Positions 15,791 through 26,365 of a stretch of DNA of 64,000 nt are shown in pieces. Under the pieces are notes generated by a model. The model had not been told where the DNA came from, searched no databases, and worked only from the letters and a program-made list of their open reading frames with translations. Numbering within the stretch: position 1 is the stretch's first letter; each line of letters begins with the position of its first letter. Source of the DNA: CAYMTN01 sp964393335. Lineage in GTDB: Bacteria > Chloroflexota > Anaerolineae > Aggregatilineales > Aggregatilineaceae. The position numbers and the translations under genes are program-made. The stretch covers positions 1-64,000 of the forward strand of contig CAYMTN010000001.1 of NCBI GenBank assembly GCA_964393335.1, written 5' to 3'.

Positions 15791-18457
15791 ATGAGTATTC
15801 AGGACCTTTCGGGGCAGCTTTTCGGGCAGTATGAGTTGGAGGAACTGCTTGGAACCGGCGGTATGGGGGCCGTCTACCGTGCCTATCAAGTGACCCTCAA
15901 GCGGGCGGTAGCCGTCAAAGTCATGCCGGCGGCGCTTGCTGCGGAGTCCGATTTCGTGGACCGTTTTCACCGCGAGGCCGAAACGGCGGCGGCGCTCGAA
16001 CACCCGCACATCATCCCCGTGTATGATTACGGGGTGCAAGAGAACACGAGTTATATCGTGATGCGGCTGCTCACCGGCGGCACGCTGGCTGACCGGATGG
16101 CCCAACTTGCCGCTAACGACCTGCCTGGCCCCTCGCTTGTCGACATCAGCATGCTGCTCAACCAGCTTGCCGGGGCATTTGATTATGCGCACACCCGGGG
16201 TGTGATTCACCGCGACATCAAACCCAGCAACATCATGTTTGACGATCAGGGCAACGCCTTCCTGGTCGATTTTGGGATCGCCAAGCTGCTGCAAAGCACC
16301 AGTACGGCGCTCACGGCCACCGGCGCGGTGCTGGGCACGCCGCTGTATATGGCCCCGGAGCAGTGGCGGGCCGAACAGCCCAACCCATCCACCGATCAGT
16401 ATGCCCTGGGCGTGACCGTGTACCAGTTGATCACCGGGCATGTGCCCTTCGAAGCGCCGACGCCCTACGGGTTGATGCACAAGCACCTGAACGAACAGCC
16501 GACCGCGTTGCATGTGGTGCGTCCTGGTCTGCCGGAAGCGCTGACCACGACCTTGCGGCGCGCGTTGGCGAAAAACGCCTCCGACCGCTACCCGACGGTC
16601 ACGGCGTTTGCGCAGGCCTTCGACACGGCCACTGCCGGACAGCCGGGTCAACCCACCCAGTTTCTGACCAAACCGCTGCCACCCGGCCCGGTCAAAGGCC
16701 CGATATCCACCCGCCGCGCAGCACCGGCAGGCAAAACGCCCCGCGTGCCATCTCAGGCCCCGGTGTCGCGGTCCGCTGCGCCGCCTGCTGCGCCGTCGGT
16801 CCCATCACTGCCCGCCGCGCCGGGAGGACGCCCGTTTTATCGCCGTCCGGTGGTATGGATCGCGGGGCTGGCCGTCGTGGCGGTGCTGGCCGTGCTGGGG
16901 ATCATGGCGCTTGGCGGCGGCGAGTCCGGGGGAGCGCCGGTGGCCGCTGTGCCGTCAGCGACTCCGGCCCCAGCCACGCTGACGCCCACCTTGAACACGT
17001 CCGGCATCGTGATTTTGTCCAGTCCCACCCCGCACGAGCCGACCACCACGCCGGAGTCACCGGTTCCGAGTGTCACGCCCGTGCCTCCGACCATGACGCC
17101 CTCTGTCACCGAAACGCCTGTGCCGACCGCTACCGGCGACAGCGGGGCCGGGGGGGCAGTCCAGCCGACGGCGTCGCCTACCCCGGACGTCAACGCGACG
17201 GCGGATTATTTGTTTGGCTTGAGCCTGTCCCAAACAGCCGCGAGTTTTACGGATACGCCCACGCCTGATTTGCAGGCGACCGTCGAAGCGCTGGCCGATG
17301 CCGCGCTGACCGCGACGGCGACGAACTGGACCGCGACGGCGTCCGTCACGCCGACGCTGGAACCGACGGCGACACTCACCGTGACGTTTACCCCGTCCCC
17401 GACCGTGACGCCGCTGCCGACCGCGACGCCGACTCCAACCCGCACGGCTACCCCGCTGCCGACCGCGACGCCGACTCCGACCCGCACGGCTACGCCGCTG
17501 CCGACCGTGACAGCCTTGCCGACATTGCCACCGCTGCCAACTGCTACGCCGCTGCCGACTGTTACGCCGCTGCCAACAGCGACCCCGCTGCCGACCGCGA
17601 CCCCGCTGCCCACCGCAACCGCGACTCTCTTGCCGACCAGCACGCCATTTGGCGGCGGGAGAGGAGAGATCGCGTTTGTGTCGGAGCGGGACGGGAACCG
17701 GGAAATCTACGTCATGAAGGCCGACGGGTCCGCACAGCGCCGTTTGACGAATAACACCGTCGATGATTGGGACCCGGCGTGGTCGCCGGACGGCTACCGG
17801 ATCGTGTTTTATTCGGAGATCGGCGGGCAGGGGGACCTGTTCGTGATGAACGCCGATGGCAGCGGGCTGCGCAACCTGACCAACAACCCGGCCAACGATT
17901 ACCATCCCGCGTGGTCACCCGATGGCAGCCGCATCGCGTTTTATTCCGACCGCAACGGGAATGGTGACATTTACGTGATCAATGCCGATGGCAGCCATCC
18001 GGTTCGCCTGACCAGCACTCCCGGTAATGATGGGGGCGCGGCGTGGTCGCCGGATGGTCGTTACATCGTGTTTGGTTCAGAGCGAGATGGCAACTCGGAA
18101 ATCTATATCATGAACGCCGACGGCAGCAACCAGACGCGCTTGACCAGCGATCCCGCTGAGGATGGTATGCCCGCCTGGTCGCCGGATGGCCGCCAGATCG
18201 CGTTCCAGTCCAACCGGGACGGCAACTGGGAAGTGTATGTGATCAACGCCGATGGCAGCAACCTGCGCAACGTGAGCCGGACAGGCTCGAATGACTGGTG
18301 GCCGGAATGGTCATCGGATGGCAGCCTGATCGCGTTTATCTCCGACCGCGACGGCATCGGCTGCGTGTACCTGATGGATGCCAGCGGGGCCAATCCGCGC
18401 CGCCTGACCGATCCCTCGGCGTGGAACGACAGCCCGGCATGGCGGCCTGGGATTTAG
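15791..18457 (+). CDS. Membrane Ser/Thr protein kinase with extracytoplasmic TolB-like propeller
   Basis: About 888 residues. The kinase domain (about 14-275) is complete: GTGGMG loop, K43 in [12 protein letters not shown] with D142, and DFG with D160. A proline-rich linker leads to one membrane helix (about 353-374). A long Thr/Pro low-complexity segment (about 380-615) follows, then six TolB/PD40 repeats, each with a NADGS...WSPDG core, forming one six-bladed propeller outside the cell. It resembles PknB-type receptors, with the propeller as probable sensor. I chose ATG 15791 because the second kinase here begins with the matching sequence; ATG 15761 is also in frame. Its end overlaps the convergent phosphatase gene by 4 bases. 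Confidence 0.92.
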   Translation: MSIQDLSGQLFGQYELEELLGTGGMGAVYRAYQVTLKRAVAVKVMPAALAAESDFVDRFHREAETAAALEHPHIIPVYDYGVQENTSYIVMRLLTGGTLADRMAQLAANDLPGPSLVDISMLLNQLAGAFDYAHTRGVIHRDIKPSNIMFDDQGNAFLVDFGIAKLLQSTSTALTATGAVLGTPLYMAPEQWRAEQPNPSTDQYALGVTVYQLITGHVPFEAPTPYGLMHKHLNEQPTALHVVRPGLPEALTTTLRRALAKNASDRYPTVTAFAQAFDTATAGQPGQPTQFLTKPLPPGPVKGPISTRRAAPAGKTPRVPSQAPVSRSAAPPAAPSVPSLPAAPGGRPFYRRPVVWIAGLAVVAVLAVLGIMALGGGESGGAPVAAVPSATPAPATLTPTLNTSGIVILSSPTPHEPTTTPESPVPSVTPVPPTMTPSVTETPVPTATGDSGAGGAVQPTASPTPDVNATADYLFGLSLSQTAASFTDTPTPDLQATVEALADAALTATATNWTATASVTPTLEPTATLTVTFTPSPTVTPLPTATPTPTRTATPLPTATPTPTRTATPLPTVTALPTLPPLPTATPLPTVTPLPTATPLPTATPLPTATATLLPTSTPFGGGRGEIAFVSERDGNREIYVMKADGSAQRRLTNNTVDDWDPAWSPDGYRIVFYSEIGGQGDLFVMNADGSGLRNLTNNPANDYHPAWSPDGSRIAFYSDRNGNGDIYVINADGSHPVRLTSTPGNDGGAAWSPDGRYIVFGSERDGNSEIYIMNADGSNQTRLTSDPAEDGMPAWSPDGRQIAFQSNRDGNWEVYVINADGSNLRNVSRTGSNDWWPEWSSDGSLIAFISDRDGIGCVYLMDASGANPRRLTDPSAWNDSPAWRPGI

Positions 18458-20628
18458 GTCGTCGGGTAGCCGCTTACCGACATGCCACTATCCGGTGTGG
18501 GCGGCGGGATCGCCCCTGGCGCGCTGCCGGTGCCGGTTTCCTTCGTGGACGGCGGGGGGGGCGGTGGATTGGTGGGGGCGGGCGGCGGCGCAATCGGCGG
18601 CGGCCCGCCTGAATCTTGAGGTGCGCTGGTCGGAACTGCCGTAGCCGGAGCAGTCTGGGTGGCTGTTGGTTTGGGCAGCGAGGGCGGTATGACCTGCGGC
18701 AGCCCGCTCACGTCGCCGATCACGGTGATCACGCCGGGCGCAACCCAGCCCGATGCCCCGTTAGCCAGTTCGACGCGATACCAGCCGGTGCCCCGGCGGC
18801 TGATCCCGATGATGCGCGCGTATTCCCCGACGAGCAGCCGCCCAACCACCGGGTAGTTGAGACTGTCACCCAGGCGGATATTCACGCCGCTGCTGTTGTC
18901 CGCCAAAGCGCGTGGCGTGACCGGCATCGACGCTTCCAGCGCGGCCTGAGACAGCCAGCCTGTCCGGGTCGCGTAATTGCCATCCAACACTTCCACCTCG
19001 CGCAGCACGTCGTCCGCCTGATCCGGGATCGGCTGTTCATCCTGGCTGAGCACGCGCACGCGCGTCGTTTGATCCAGCATGACGTCCGCCGTGACGCTGC
19101 TTCCTCCGGCGGCGTCTGTCTTGATCTGGTAGAGCGGCGTTTCTGCCCCCAGGATCACGCCCTCGTCAGCGGCGAATACCAGCAGTTGCTCACCCGGCGT
19201 CAGCGTGGGCGTCACTGTCGGGGATGGAGACGGCGTCCAGGTGATGATCGTTGGGTTGAGCGTCACCGTCGGCGGGGCGGCGAGTGTATCCGTCGCGGTG
19301 GGCGTGTGCGTCGGCGTAGGAGTTGCCGTTGGCGGGAGCGGCGTCGCGGTGGGAGTGCGCGTTGGCGTGGGGGTGCGTGACGGGACCGGCGTCGGCGTGG
19401 CGGTCGGCGTATTTGTGGCGATCGGCGTACGTGTAGCCGTCGGCGTCGGGCTGGCGGTGTGCGTCGGCGTGACGGTCGGCGTGTGGGTCGGCGTGGCGGA
19501 CGGTACGGTCGGCGTGGCGGTTGGCGTTTTTGTCGGCGTCGAGGTGAAGACGCTGATCACGGCCCCATTCGTTACTGGGCTGCTGTTTGCAGTGCCGGTT
19601 CCCTCCGCTGTCCCGGAGGCGGCGTTTTGTGATGTCACTTCGGTACGGATCGCGGATTCAGTAGCACGGGCCGTGATCGACGTTTCAGTTGGTCCGGCGG
19701 TGTCCGTCCCGGTCACCACCAGGGCGGCACCTGCCTGCGCGGGAGGCGTTGGGGACGCGGCGGCGGACCCACCGTTCTGCGTCAGCACGATCCCCGCCAC
19801 AGCGGCGAGCGCTACGACAAGCGCGGCGATCAGGATGCCCAGCAGCCACACCGGACGGCGGCGCGGCCTGGGGCCGATGCGAATCACAATCGCCGTGACG
19901 TTGTCGTGTGCGCCGCGTTTGTACGCCAGCTCGATCAATTTGCGCGTGGCCGCTTCGGCAGACAGTCGCTGCACGGTGCTCGAGATTTCGTGCGGTTCGA
20001 CCAGGTCCCACAGGCCATCTGAACAGATCACAAAAATGTCGCCCAACTGGACCTGCGTCCGCCGGTACACGGGTTCGATCGGCGGCGGCTGCCCGACAAA
20101 CGCCGTCACGTTGACGTTGCGTGCCATCCGGGCCTCTTCCTCAGAGATATACCCGGCATCGAGCTGGTGCTGTAACACGCTCTGATCGTGGCTGAGCTGC
20201 TCGATATAGTTCTGGCGCACGCGGTAGACGCGGGCGTCCCCGACATTGAACAGCAGCGCTTCACCACCTGGCAGCAGCACGACACCCGCCGCTGTGGCCC
20301 CGATACGTGGCAGGTTGACGGTCGCGGCCTGCTCGCGTACGTCATCGTTGGCTTTTTCCATCGCGCGTTTGAGTGCAGCCAGCGGATCGGCATCCGGCGC
20401 GGCGGGCGCGTAATACTCGTGCATGATGGTTTTGACCGCCGTATGGCTGGCAACATCCCCGCCACCCATGCCGCCCATGCCATCGGCCACGACAAACAAC
20501 GCGCCAAAGACATTCTGCGGGCTGTCAGGTGGCGGAATCTTAAACTCGCAATAATCCTCGTTGCGTTTGCGTTTAAGCCCGGTTTCGGATAACCCCGCCA
20601 CGTCCAGGGTCTGGAGTTGCTCAGCCAT
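18454..20628 (-). CDS. PP2C-type Ser/Thr phosphatase with membrane helix and SH3-like domain
   Basis: 724 residues. The N-terminal PP2C domain (about 8-245) has the metal-binding RNED (D25) and ADGMGG (D49, G50) motifs and the late DNVTAIVI block. One membrane helix lies at about 259-283. A Thr/Pro-rich segment rich in TPTxTPT units (about 350-470) follows, then a bacterial SH3-like domain (about 580-635) with [14 protein letters not shown] and GWVAP, and a polyproline tail. It should reverse the action of the Ser/Thr kinases, while the external SH3-like domain may bind cell wall or peptide. The gene starts 16 bases after the VWA-FHA gene, preceded by GAGGT, so the two are one operon. Confidence 0.92.
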   Translation of the reverse strand: MAEQLQTLDVAGLSETGLKRKRNEDYCEFKIPPPDSPQNVFGALFVVADGMGGMGGGDVASHTAVKTIMHEYYAPAAPDADPLAALKRAMEKANDDVREQAATVNLPRIGATAAGVVLLPGGEALLFNVGDARVYRVRQNYIEQLSHDQSVLQHQLDAGYISEEEARMARNVNVTAFVGQPPPIEPVYRRTQVQLGDIFVICSDGLWDLVEPHEISSTVQRLSAEAATRKLIELAYKRGAHDNVTAIVIRIGPRPRRRPVWLLGILIAALVVALAAVAGIVLTQNGGSAAASPTPPAQAGAALVVTGTDTAGPTETSITARATESAIRTEVTSQNAASGTAEGTGTANSSPVTNGAVISVFTSTPTKTPTATPTVPSATPTHTPTVTPTHTASPTPTATRTPIATNTPTATPTPVPSRTPTPTRTPTATPLPPTATPTPTHTPTATDTLAAPPTVTLNPTIITWTPSPSPTVTPTLTPGEQLLVFAADEGVILGAETPLYQIKTDAAGGSSVTADVMLDQTTRVRVLSQDEQPIPDQADDVLREVEVLDGNYATRTGWLSQAALEASMPVTPRALADNSSGVNIRLGDSLNYPVVGRLLVGEYARIIGISRRGTGWYRVELANGASGWVAPGVITVIGDVSGLPQVIPPSLPKPTATQTAPATAVPTSAPQDSGGPPPIAPPPAPTNPPPPPPSTKETGTGSAPGAIPPPTPDSGMSVSGYPTT

Positions 20629-20644
20629 GCGTTTTTACCTCGAA

Positions 20645-23386
20645 TCAACTGATTCGAACGTAGTCGGTTTTGTCCGGGTCGTCGCTTGGTCCAGAGCCGG
20701 GACCCGGACCGGAATCGGTGACGTTGAACGTGACCTCGGTGTTTTTGCCGAACGTGATCCGCGCGCCGTCATGCAGCGGGAAGGGTGTATGCGACGTCAA
20801 GCGCGTGCTGTCCACCATCGTGCCGTTGCTGCTGCCCTGGTCGGCGATGAAGAACTGGCCTTTTTCAAACTGGATGGTCGCGTGATTGCGCGAGACGCTG
20901 GTATCTTCGTCTAGCGTAAGATCGTTACCTTCGTGCCCGCGCCCGATCCGGAACGGCACCGACGTGATCGGGACGCTCGGCCCCAACCGGCCCGCAGCCG
21001 GTGAGCGGACCACGACCAGCGTTGCCAGCGGGGGGAACGCGCCGGGGAATATGTCGGTCGCGCCCGGATCGCTGGAAGGCTGCATCGCCGTCGCCTCAGC
21101 GCCCGATCCGGCTGGCGCGCGGGGTTTGCCGGGCGCTGATTTTTCCGGCTTGGCATCTCCGGCTGACGGCATCTGGTAAAAGCCGGTTTGCGCCGAGAGG
21201 AAATCGGTGCCTGTTTTGGGCTTCTTGCGTGGGCGGATCAGCAGCACCAGCACGATCAACAGCGCAAAACCGATCAGCGCCACGACCACCGTCAGCAGCG
21301 GTTTATCGCGCACCGAGTCGCTGACTCGTTCGATAATGCCCGGCGTCGGGGTCGGCGTGGGCGTTGGCAGCGGGGTGCTGCTGGGAACCGGCGTTGGTGT
21401 CGGGGGCGGCGAATAGGCAAAATTGAGCGGGCTGGCTTCGATCAACAGCGTTCCACCCGGCCCAAAGGCGCGCAGGATCGCGGTGTATTCCCCGGCGGTG
21501 ATGTTGCGCAGGGGGATGCGGATCGTGTCGTAGGGCGGCGGTGTGTGGATAAAATCACCCACGACCAGGCCGGTCTGGCTGTCGCGCAGTTGCAGCTCGA
21601 AGCTGTCGATGCGGTCCTGGTCTTCGGTCAGGATGCCGATCACGATCTCGTCGGTGCTTTCGTCGATGCCCACCGACCCGATGCTGACGGCCATCGGCTT
21701 GGGCGTGGGCGTGCGTGACGCGGTTGGCTCCGGCGACGGAGTCGGCGTCAGCAGCGGCGTATAGGTGAATTTTTGCTGGTTGCTGCGCGTCAGGTTTTGG
21801 CCGCTGGCGTTCTGCGCGATGACGGTGATCGCATAATCTTTTTGCGGCTCCAGCCCTTCGGCTTTGATCTGGATGGTTTCCGCCGGGTCGGTATTGTACA
21901 CGTTCACGCGCAGGTTGGTATCGGCATCGAATATGTTGATTTCCAGGCTGCCCATCTGGTCTTGCCCGGTCAGCGACAGGTCGAGCGTGATGGTATCGGT
22001 ATCGCGGTTGTAGGCGATGCTGTTCAGCTCGACGCCAATCGGGATCACGGTCTGGGTCGCCGGAGGCGGTGTGGGCGTGGGGCGGACATACGAAAATTCA
22101 TACGTGACGCGGTCCTCCACGTTATCACGCTCACCCGGCCACGAGATGAGGTTGCCATCACGGTCAAAGGCGCGTAGCTCGACGCGGATCTTCCCGCGCA
22201 ATTCGTCGGCGGGCACGACGACCGGCGACGGCAGCGGCGCAGGCACGACGAAATTCGCCAGTTCCAGGTTGGTATCCGCGTCAAAGAAGCGGAAGCGGTA
22301 TTCTCCGATGATCTGTTCGCCCTGGACCGCTACCTGCAAAAGGACCAGCTCTTGATCGAGATCGACGGTGGCCGATTCGATTTCCAGGCTGACGACGATC
22401 GGCGTGGCGGTCGGTGAGGGCGTGATCGGCACCTGGAAGTCACGCACGACCTCAAACGTCACGCTGGCGGGCTGTAACACCGTGCCGTCTTCGAGCGTGA
22501 CGGTCAGGGTGGCGGTGTGTGTGCCGCGCAGCGGGTAAAAAACGATTGTCGCCAGCCACTGGCTTTTGAGCGCGTCCATGATCTGTTTGAACAATTCCGG
22601 CAGCGTTTCCTGATCGCCAATGGCCGAAAGCCCGCCCGTCGAGCTGGCGAGGTTGCGCAGTTCGCTGGCGTTGATGCCCTGCTGGTTGCTGGACAGCCCG
22701 ATGGTGTGGATCGGCACACGCGAATTGGCACTGTTGGCAAACGTCACCACGTCGTCATAGACGTGGCGGCTGCACGGATCGCCCTGCGCGGTTTCGTCGC
22801 GCCCATCGGTGAAGAGGATGATCGCGCGGCGGCCCTGGGGCGCATCGCTCAGCCGGTCGATGGCGTCGTAAGCCGCATCATAGAGGCACGTTCCGCTCAA
22901 GTTGACGGGTTTTACGTCGCCAATCGCGTTGATCGCGCGGTTGCGGTCCTCGGTGAAATCCTGCAACAGATCGATATTCTGATTGAAGCGGATGATCGAA
23001 AAACGCGCCTGTTCCGGCGCATCATTGATCGCCTGGATCGCCGCCTGGCGCATGGCCTCCGCAGCCCCGGCCATGCTGCCGCTCGCGTCGAGCACCAGCG
23101 TGATGTAAAACGGCGTGTTGGGCTGTTCGACTGCGGCGTCATGGGTAGCGCCGTCATCCGTCAGAATACGCGCCGATTGGACGCGCGCATCCGGCACGAC
23201 GCGCCCTGCATTGTCAGTGATGGTGAAATACAGCCCCAGTTGCAGCGCATCTTCGAGGTCTGTTAACTCCGGGTAGTTGATCACCACCCGCGACGGAGCC
23301 TGCGCATAACTGGTAGCAGGCAGCCAGAGGGTGACGGCTAACCCGATCACGATCAGCCACGGAATCGTTTGCTTGAATCGAATCAT
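20645..23386 (-). CDS. VWA-domain membrane protein with C-terminal cytoplasmic FHA domain
   Basis: 913 residues with a clear signal peptide ending near SYAQA (residue 29). A von Willebrand A domain (about 92-290) has an intact MIDAS DASGS (D100). Three Ig-like repeats of the form ...SIAYNRDTDTI... follow, then a Thr/Pro linker, a membrane helix (about 693-716) and a cytoplasmic FHA domain (about 795-890) with RIGRG, SRNHA and SSNGT. It would sense or bind proteins outside and phosphothreonine inside. I placed the start at the ATG at 23386, just before the signal peptide with GAGGT upstream; a longer reading to 23617 overlaps the neighbouring gene and adds an unlikely basic segment. Confidence 0.9.
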   Translation of the reverse strand: MIRFKQTIPWLIVIGLAVTLWLPATSYAQAPSRVVINYPELTDLEDALQLGLYFTITDNAGRVVPDARVQSARILTDDGATHDAAVEQPNTPFYITLVLDASGSMAGAAEAMRQAAIQAINDAPEQARFSIIRFNQNIDLLQDFTEDRNRAINAIGDVKPVNLSGTCLYDAAYDAIDRLSDAPQGRRAIILFTDGRDETAQGDPCSRHVYDDVVTFANSANSRVPIHTIGLSSNQQGINASELRNLASSTGGLSAIGDQETLPELFKQIMDALKSQWLATIVFYPLRGTHTATLTVTLEDGTVLQPASVTFEVVRDFQVPITPSPTATPIVVSLEIESATVDLDQELVLLQVAVQGEQIIGEYRFRFFDADTNLELANFVVPAPLPSPVVVPADELRGKIRVELRAFDRDGNLISWPGERDNVEDRVTYEFSYVRPTPTPPPATQTVIPIGVELNSIAYNRDTDTITLDLSLTGQDQMGSLEINIFDADTNLRVNVYNTDPAETIQIKAEGLEPQKDYAITVIAQNASGQNLTRSNQQKFTYTPLLTPTPSPEPTASRTPTPKPMAVSIGSVGIDESTDEIVIGILTEDQDRIDSFELQLRDSQTGLVVGDFIHTPPPYDTIRIPLRNITAGEYTAILRAFGPGGTLLIEASPLNFAYSPPPTPTPVPSSTPLPTPTPTPTPGIIERVSDSVRDKPLLTVVVALIGFALLIVLVLLIRPRKKPKTGTDFLSAQTGFYQMPSAGDAKPEKSAPGKPRAPAGSGAEATAMQPSSDPGATDIFPGAFPPLATLVVVRSPAAGRLGPSVPITSVPFRIGRGHEGNDLTLDEDTSVSRNHATIQFEKGQFFIADQGSSNGTMVDSTRLTSHTPFPLHDGARITFGKNTEVTFNVTDSGPGPGSGPSDDPDKTDYVRIS

Positions 23387-23522
23387 CTTCGACCTCACTG
23401 CATGTTGTCTGACCGGGCGGAAGGGAGATGTGTCACTTTTTCTAATTGTGCTACGGATACGTATTTTCTTGCAAGCAACACAGTAACGGTATGTCAGCGC
23501 CCGAATCAGACGGTCAAACGGG

Positions 23523-24884
23523 TTAGTGCCATGTGCCCACATACGCCTGGTGGGCGGCCAGGTAATCGGCGACCAGCGCTTCGGCCAGCGCATACGACCC
23601 GACCAGGGGATGCTCAAACAACGCGTGCACCGCTGCGGCCCGGTCCCGCGTCAGGATGGCCTGCGCCGCCAGCCGCTCATACCGTTTGACGGCGCGCATC
23701 AACAGGTATTGGTGTTCGGGCACTGCGCCGATAAGCTGCGGGTGGATGCCGTCCGCATCGACCACGCACGTCACCTCGACCACGTCGTCGGCTTGCATCC
23801 CGCTGATCGCTCCCGCGTTCGGCACGTTGAGCGCCGTGCGGTGCGGCTGGCCGCGCTGCATGGCCTCGATGCAGCCCAACGTTACCCCGGCGTAACCAAG
23901 TTCCTCGTTTTCGTGCGGCTGTGATTCGGGGCCGGGTTGCGTGCCGGACGGGTGGGATGTGTCCGCGTGGGCCATGTAACTCGCGGATCGCGCCGCCATG
24001 ATCGTGTGGTGAATGCGCAGCGCTTCGTCGGGATCGTCCGCCTCGCGCAGCCGGGCGAGCAGTTCGGCGGTCAGGCGTTGGACCTGCTCGCCGCGTGTCT
24101 CCGGCTTGGCCTGGAGCGCGGCCAGCGCGCGATCCCGGTAGTAGTAGTAGTGCAGGTATTCGTTGAGGTACATACCCAGCCAGTCGCGCAGCGATTCGTC
24201 AAACAGCCGCAGGTGGCCGGACGCGACAAAATCCGCGTTATGCAGCAGCGCCGGGAGCCGGTCCACGCCCGCGACCACCGCGTTACGCGTCCACGACAGG
24301 TGGTTCAGGCCGAACACCTCCGTTTGTACGGCGTCTTCGGGCACGCCCAAAAAAACCGTGACGTGATGCTGCGCCGTATTGGCGCTGTCACACACGCCGA
24401 CCGTCCGCGCATAACCCGAATCGCGTAGTGCCTGCGTCACCAGCCCTGCCGGGTTGGTGAAGTTGTGAATCCACGCGCCCGGCGCAACCTCATCCACCAG
24501 CGCGCAGATATCCAGAATGGCGGGGATGCTGCGCATCGCCATCGCAAAGCCGCCCGGCCCGGTCGTTTCCTGGCCGATGACGCCGTGCCGCAGCGCGACA
24601 CGTTCGTCGAGCACGCGCCCGGCTTCCGCGCCGACGCGGATCGTCGTGACCACATGATCGGCCCCGCGCAGCGCTTCACGCGCGTCTGTCGTGCAGTGCA
24701 GCGCAAACGGGGCAGCATGACGCCGCATTAGCGTCTGGCACAATCCGCCGATCAGGTCCAGCTTGTCCGCGTCGATATCCATCAACCAGACCTCGTGCAG
24801 GTCGATGCGCGGCGCATACTGCACCAGCCCAGCGATCATAAACGGCGCGCGCACGCCTGCGCCGCCGATGATGGTGAGTTTCAT
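23523..24884 (-). CDS. Glycoside hydrolase family 4 protein
   Basis: 453 residues, the usual size of GH4 enzymes, which use NAD+ and a divalent metal to cleave alpha- or beta-glucosides or galactosides, some of them 6-phosphorylated. The NAD-binding start KLTIIGGAGVRAP, the NFTNPAG block, the cysteine of GVCDSAN and the histidine of FGLNHLSW (metal ligands in the family) are all present. No PTS genes are nearby, so a non-phosphorylated substrate is possible. The gene is transcribed alone, ahead of the VWA-FHA operon on the same strand. Confidence 0.9.
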   Translation of the reverse strand: MKLTIIGGAGVRAPFMIAGLVQYAPRIDLHEVWLMDIDADKLDLIGGLCQTLMRRHAAPFALHCTTDAREALRGADHVVTTIRVGAEAGRVLDERVALRHGVIGQETTGPGGFAMAMRSIPAILDICALVDEVAPGAWIHNFTNPAGLVTQALRDSGYARTVGVCDSANTAQHHVTVFLGVPEDAVQTEVFGLNHLSWTRNAVVAGVDRLPALLHNADFVASGHLRLFDESLRDWLGMYLNEYLHYYYYRDRALAALQAKPETRGEQVQRLTAELLARLREADDPDEALRIHHTIMAARSASYMAHADTSHPSGTQPGPESQPHENEELGYAGVTLGCIEAMQRGQPHRTALNVPNAGAISGMQADDVVEVTCVVDADGIHPQLIGAVPEHQYLLMRAVKRYERLAAQAILTRDRAAAVHALFEHPLVGSYALAEALVADYLAAHQAYVGTWH

Positions 24885-24997
24885 TTAGTCCGCTCCTGGT
24901 GATTGCGTGACTCGTTACCCGTTGACTGTGAACCGTGTATAACCATTGTTGGCACGGGCAGCGGTCTACGGAAAACGGTCAACGGATGACGCCTGAT

Positions 24998-25037
24998 AAA
25001 AAAGAGCACCATACCCATTCAGTATGACGCTCTTTTT
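24998..25037. terminator. Terminator of the aromatic amino acid operon
   Basis: Inverted repeat with an outer gagc/gctc stem extended by A6/T5 and an inner catac/gtatg stem. It lies just downstream of pheA on the minus strand; the A6 reads as a U-run in that direction, and the T5 allows use in both directions. Confidence 0.82.
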
Positions 25038-25059
25038 GACTCTGGCAAATACAGGCGTA

Positions 25060-25908
25060 TCACGCGCCGTTGGTGTTAGGACCGCCCAGCGCCGCCGGGT
25101 ACGATCCCAGCATTTTGACGATGGACGCCTGGCGCAGCAGGTCTACCAGTGCCGCCTCGGCCCCCGTGTCGCGCCAGTGACCCTCGAAATCGAGATAGAA
25201 CCAGTACTGCCAGGGCCGCCCGCGCATCGGGCGCGACTCGATTTTCGTCAGGTTGATATTGCGCAGGGCGAACGCGCCCAGGCAGTCGTATAGCGCGCGC
25301 GGACGGTGACGCACGGCGAACACCAGCGACGTTTTGCTCGGATCGCGCCGCTGGGCGTCGTCGATGCCAATCGCAAAAAACCGCGTCACGTTGTTGCCGG
25401 GGTTGTCTTCGATGCCGCTTTCGAGCACCACCAGCTTGTACAACTCGGCAGCAAACGCGCTGGCGATCACGGCGGTGTTCGGCTCAGGGTGTTCGGCCAG
25501 GGCGTGCGCGGCTCCTGCCGTGTCGTAGGTCGGGATCGCCTCCCAACCGCGCCGCCGCAGCGTTTCCGCACACTGCGCGAGCGCCTGCGGGTGCGATTTC
25601 ACGCGCTGGACATCATCGATCGGGGTATCGGCGTGCGCCAACAGGTGATGTTCGATTGGCAGCAGAATTTCGGCCTGCACGCGGAAATCATATTCCATCA
25701 GCAGCTCGTATGCCTGCGCGACGGTGCCTGCCAGCGAGTTTTCGACCGGCAGCATGCCGTTGGTCGCTTTGCCGCGCTGGATCGCTTTGAAAATGTCGGG
25801 AAACGATTCGCATGGCAGCGTGGTAGCGTCTTCGCCAAACTGGCGGCTAATCGCTTCTTCGCTGTACGCACCGTGTGCGCCCTGAAAAGCTACAATCCGT
25901 TCGTTCAA
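25060..25908 (-). CDS. pheA: Prephenate dehydratase
   Basis: 282 residues; converts prephenate to phenylpyruvate in phenylalanine synthesis. The N-terminal catalytic domain begins with FQGAHGAYSEEA and contains the NVTRF motif. The C-terminal ACT domain has the ESRP phenylalanine-binding block, so feedback inhibition by Phe is expected. It is monofunctional: chorismate mutase is encoded separately at the head of the operon. It is the last of ten genes in the aromatic operon, 19 bases after aroQ and followed by a terminator. Confidence 0.96.
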   Translation of the reverse strand: MNERIVAFQGAHGAYSEEAISRQFGEDATTLPCESFPDIFKAIQRGKATNGMLPVENSLAGTVAQAYELLMEYDFRVQAEILLPIEHHLLAHADTPIDDVQRVKSHPQALAQCAETLRRRGWEAIPTYDTAGAAHALAEHPEPNTAVIASAFAAELYKLVVLESGIEDNPGNNVTRFFAIGIDDAQRRDPSKTSLVFAVRHRPRALYDCLGAFALRNINLTKIESRPMRGRPWQYWFYLDFEGHWRDTGAEAALVDLLRQASIVKMLGSYPAALGGPNTNGA

Positions 25909-25927
25909 CTGGTCGCTCCTGTCAAGG

Positions 25928-26365
25928 TTAACCCGGCGAGTCCTGGGCCAGCAGCGCGTCGAGCGCCAGCCGGTACCCGATCCATCCCAGGCCGCTGATC
26001 TGGCCGAGGCAAACCGGCGCGATCAACGACGTGTGGCGGAACGCTTCGCGGGCGTGGATGTTCGATAAATGCACTTCAATCGCCGGAATCTGCACCGCGC
26101 TGATCGCGTCCCGCAAGGCGACGCTGGTATGCGTGTAGCCGCCGGGGTTGATGATCAGGCCCTGCGCCCATCCTCGCGCGGCGTGCAGCGCGTCGATCAA
26201 GTCACCTTCGTGGTTGCTGTGTTGGATGCGCAGCGTCGCGCCCTGGCCGGCGGCATACGCTTCCAGCCGGGCGTTGATGTCGTCCAGCGTCATGCTGCCG
26301 TAAACCTCCGGCTCGCGCGTGCCCAGCAAGTTCAGGTTCGGACCGTGCAGCACCAGGATATTCAT
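25928..26365 (-). CDS. aroQ: Type II 3-dehydroquinate dehydratase
   Basis: 145 residues, typical of the dodecameric type II enzyme. It removes water from 3-dehydroquinate to give 3-dehydroshikimate. Visible signatures are [13 protein letters not shown] with the catalytic tyrosine shortly after, [16 protein letters not shown], and the EVHLSN block. The start overlaps the aroB stop by 4 bases, implying translational coupling. Confidence 0.97.
   Translation of the reverse strand: MNILVLHGPNLNLLGTREPEVYGSMTLDDINARLEAYAAGQGATLRIQHSNHEGDLIDALHAARGWAQGLIINPGGYTHTSVALRDAISAVQIPAIEVHLSNIHAREAFRHTSLIAPVCLGQISGLGWIGYRLALDALLAQDSPG

Noticed and set aside
17390..17640. Repetitive Thr/Pro coding DNA resembling a repeat array
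   Set aside because: The repeats encode in-frame TPLPTAT-type linkers of the kinase (and 19200-19530 of the phosphatase); there are no regular spacers, so it is not a CRISPR array.
23387..23617. N-terminal extension of the VWA-FHA gene (extra 77 residues)
   Set aside because: It overlaps the GH4 gene end, is basic and unlike any domain, and a good ribosome site and signal peptide begin at 23386.
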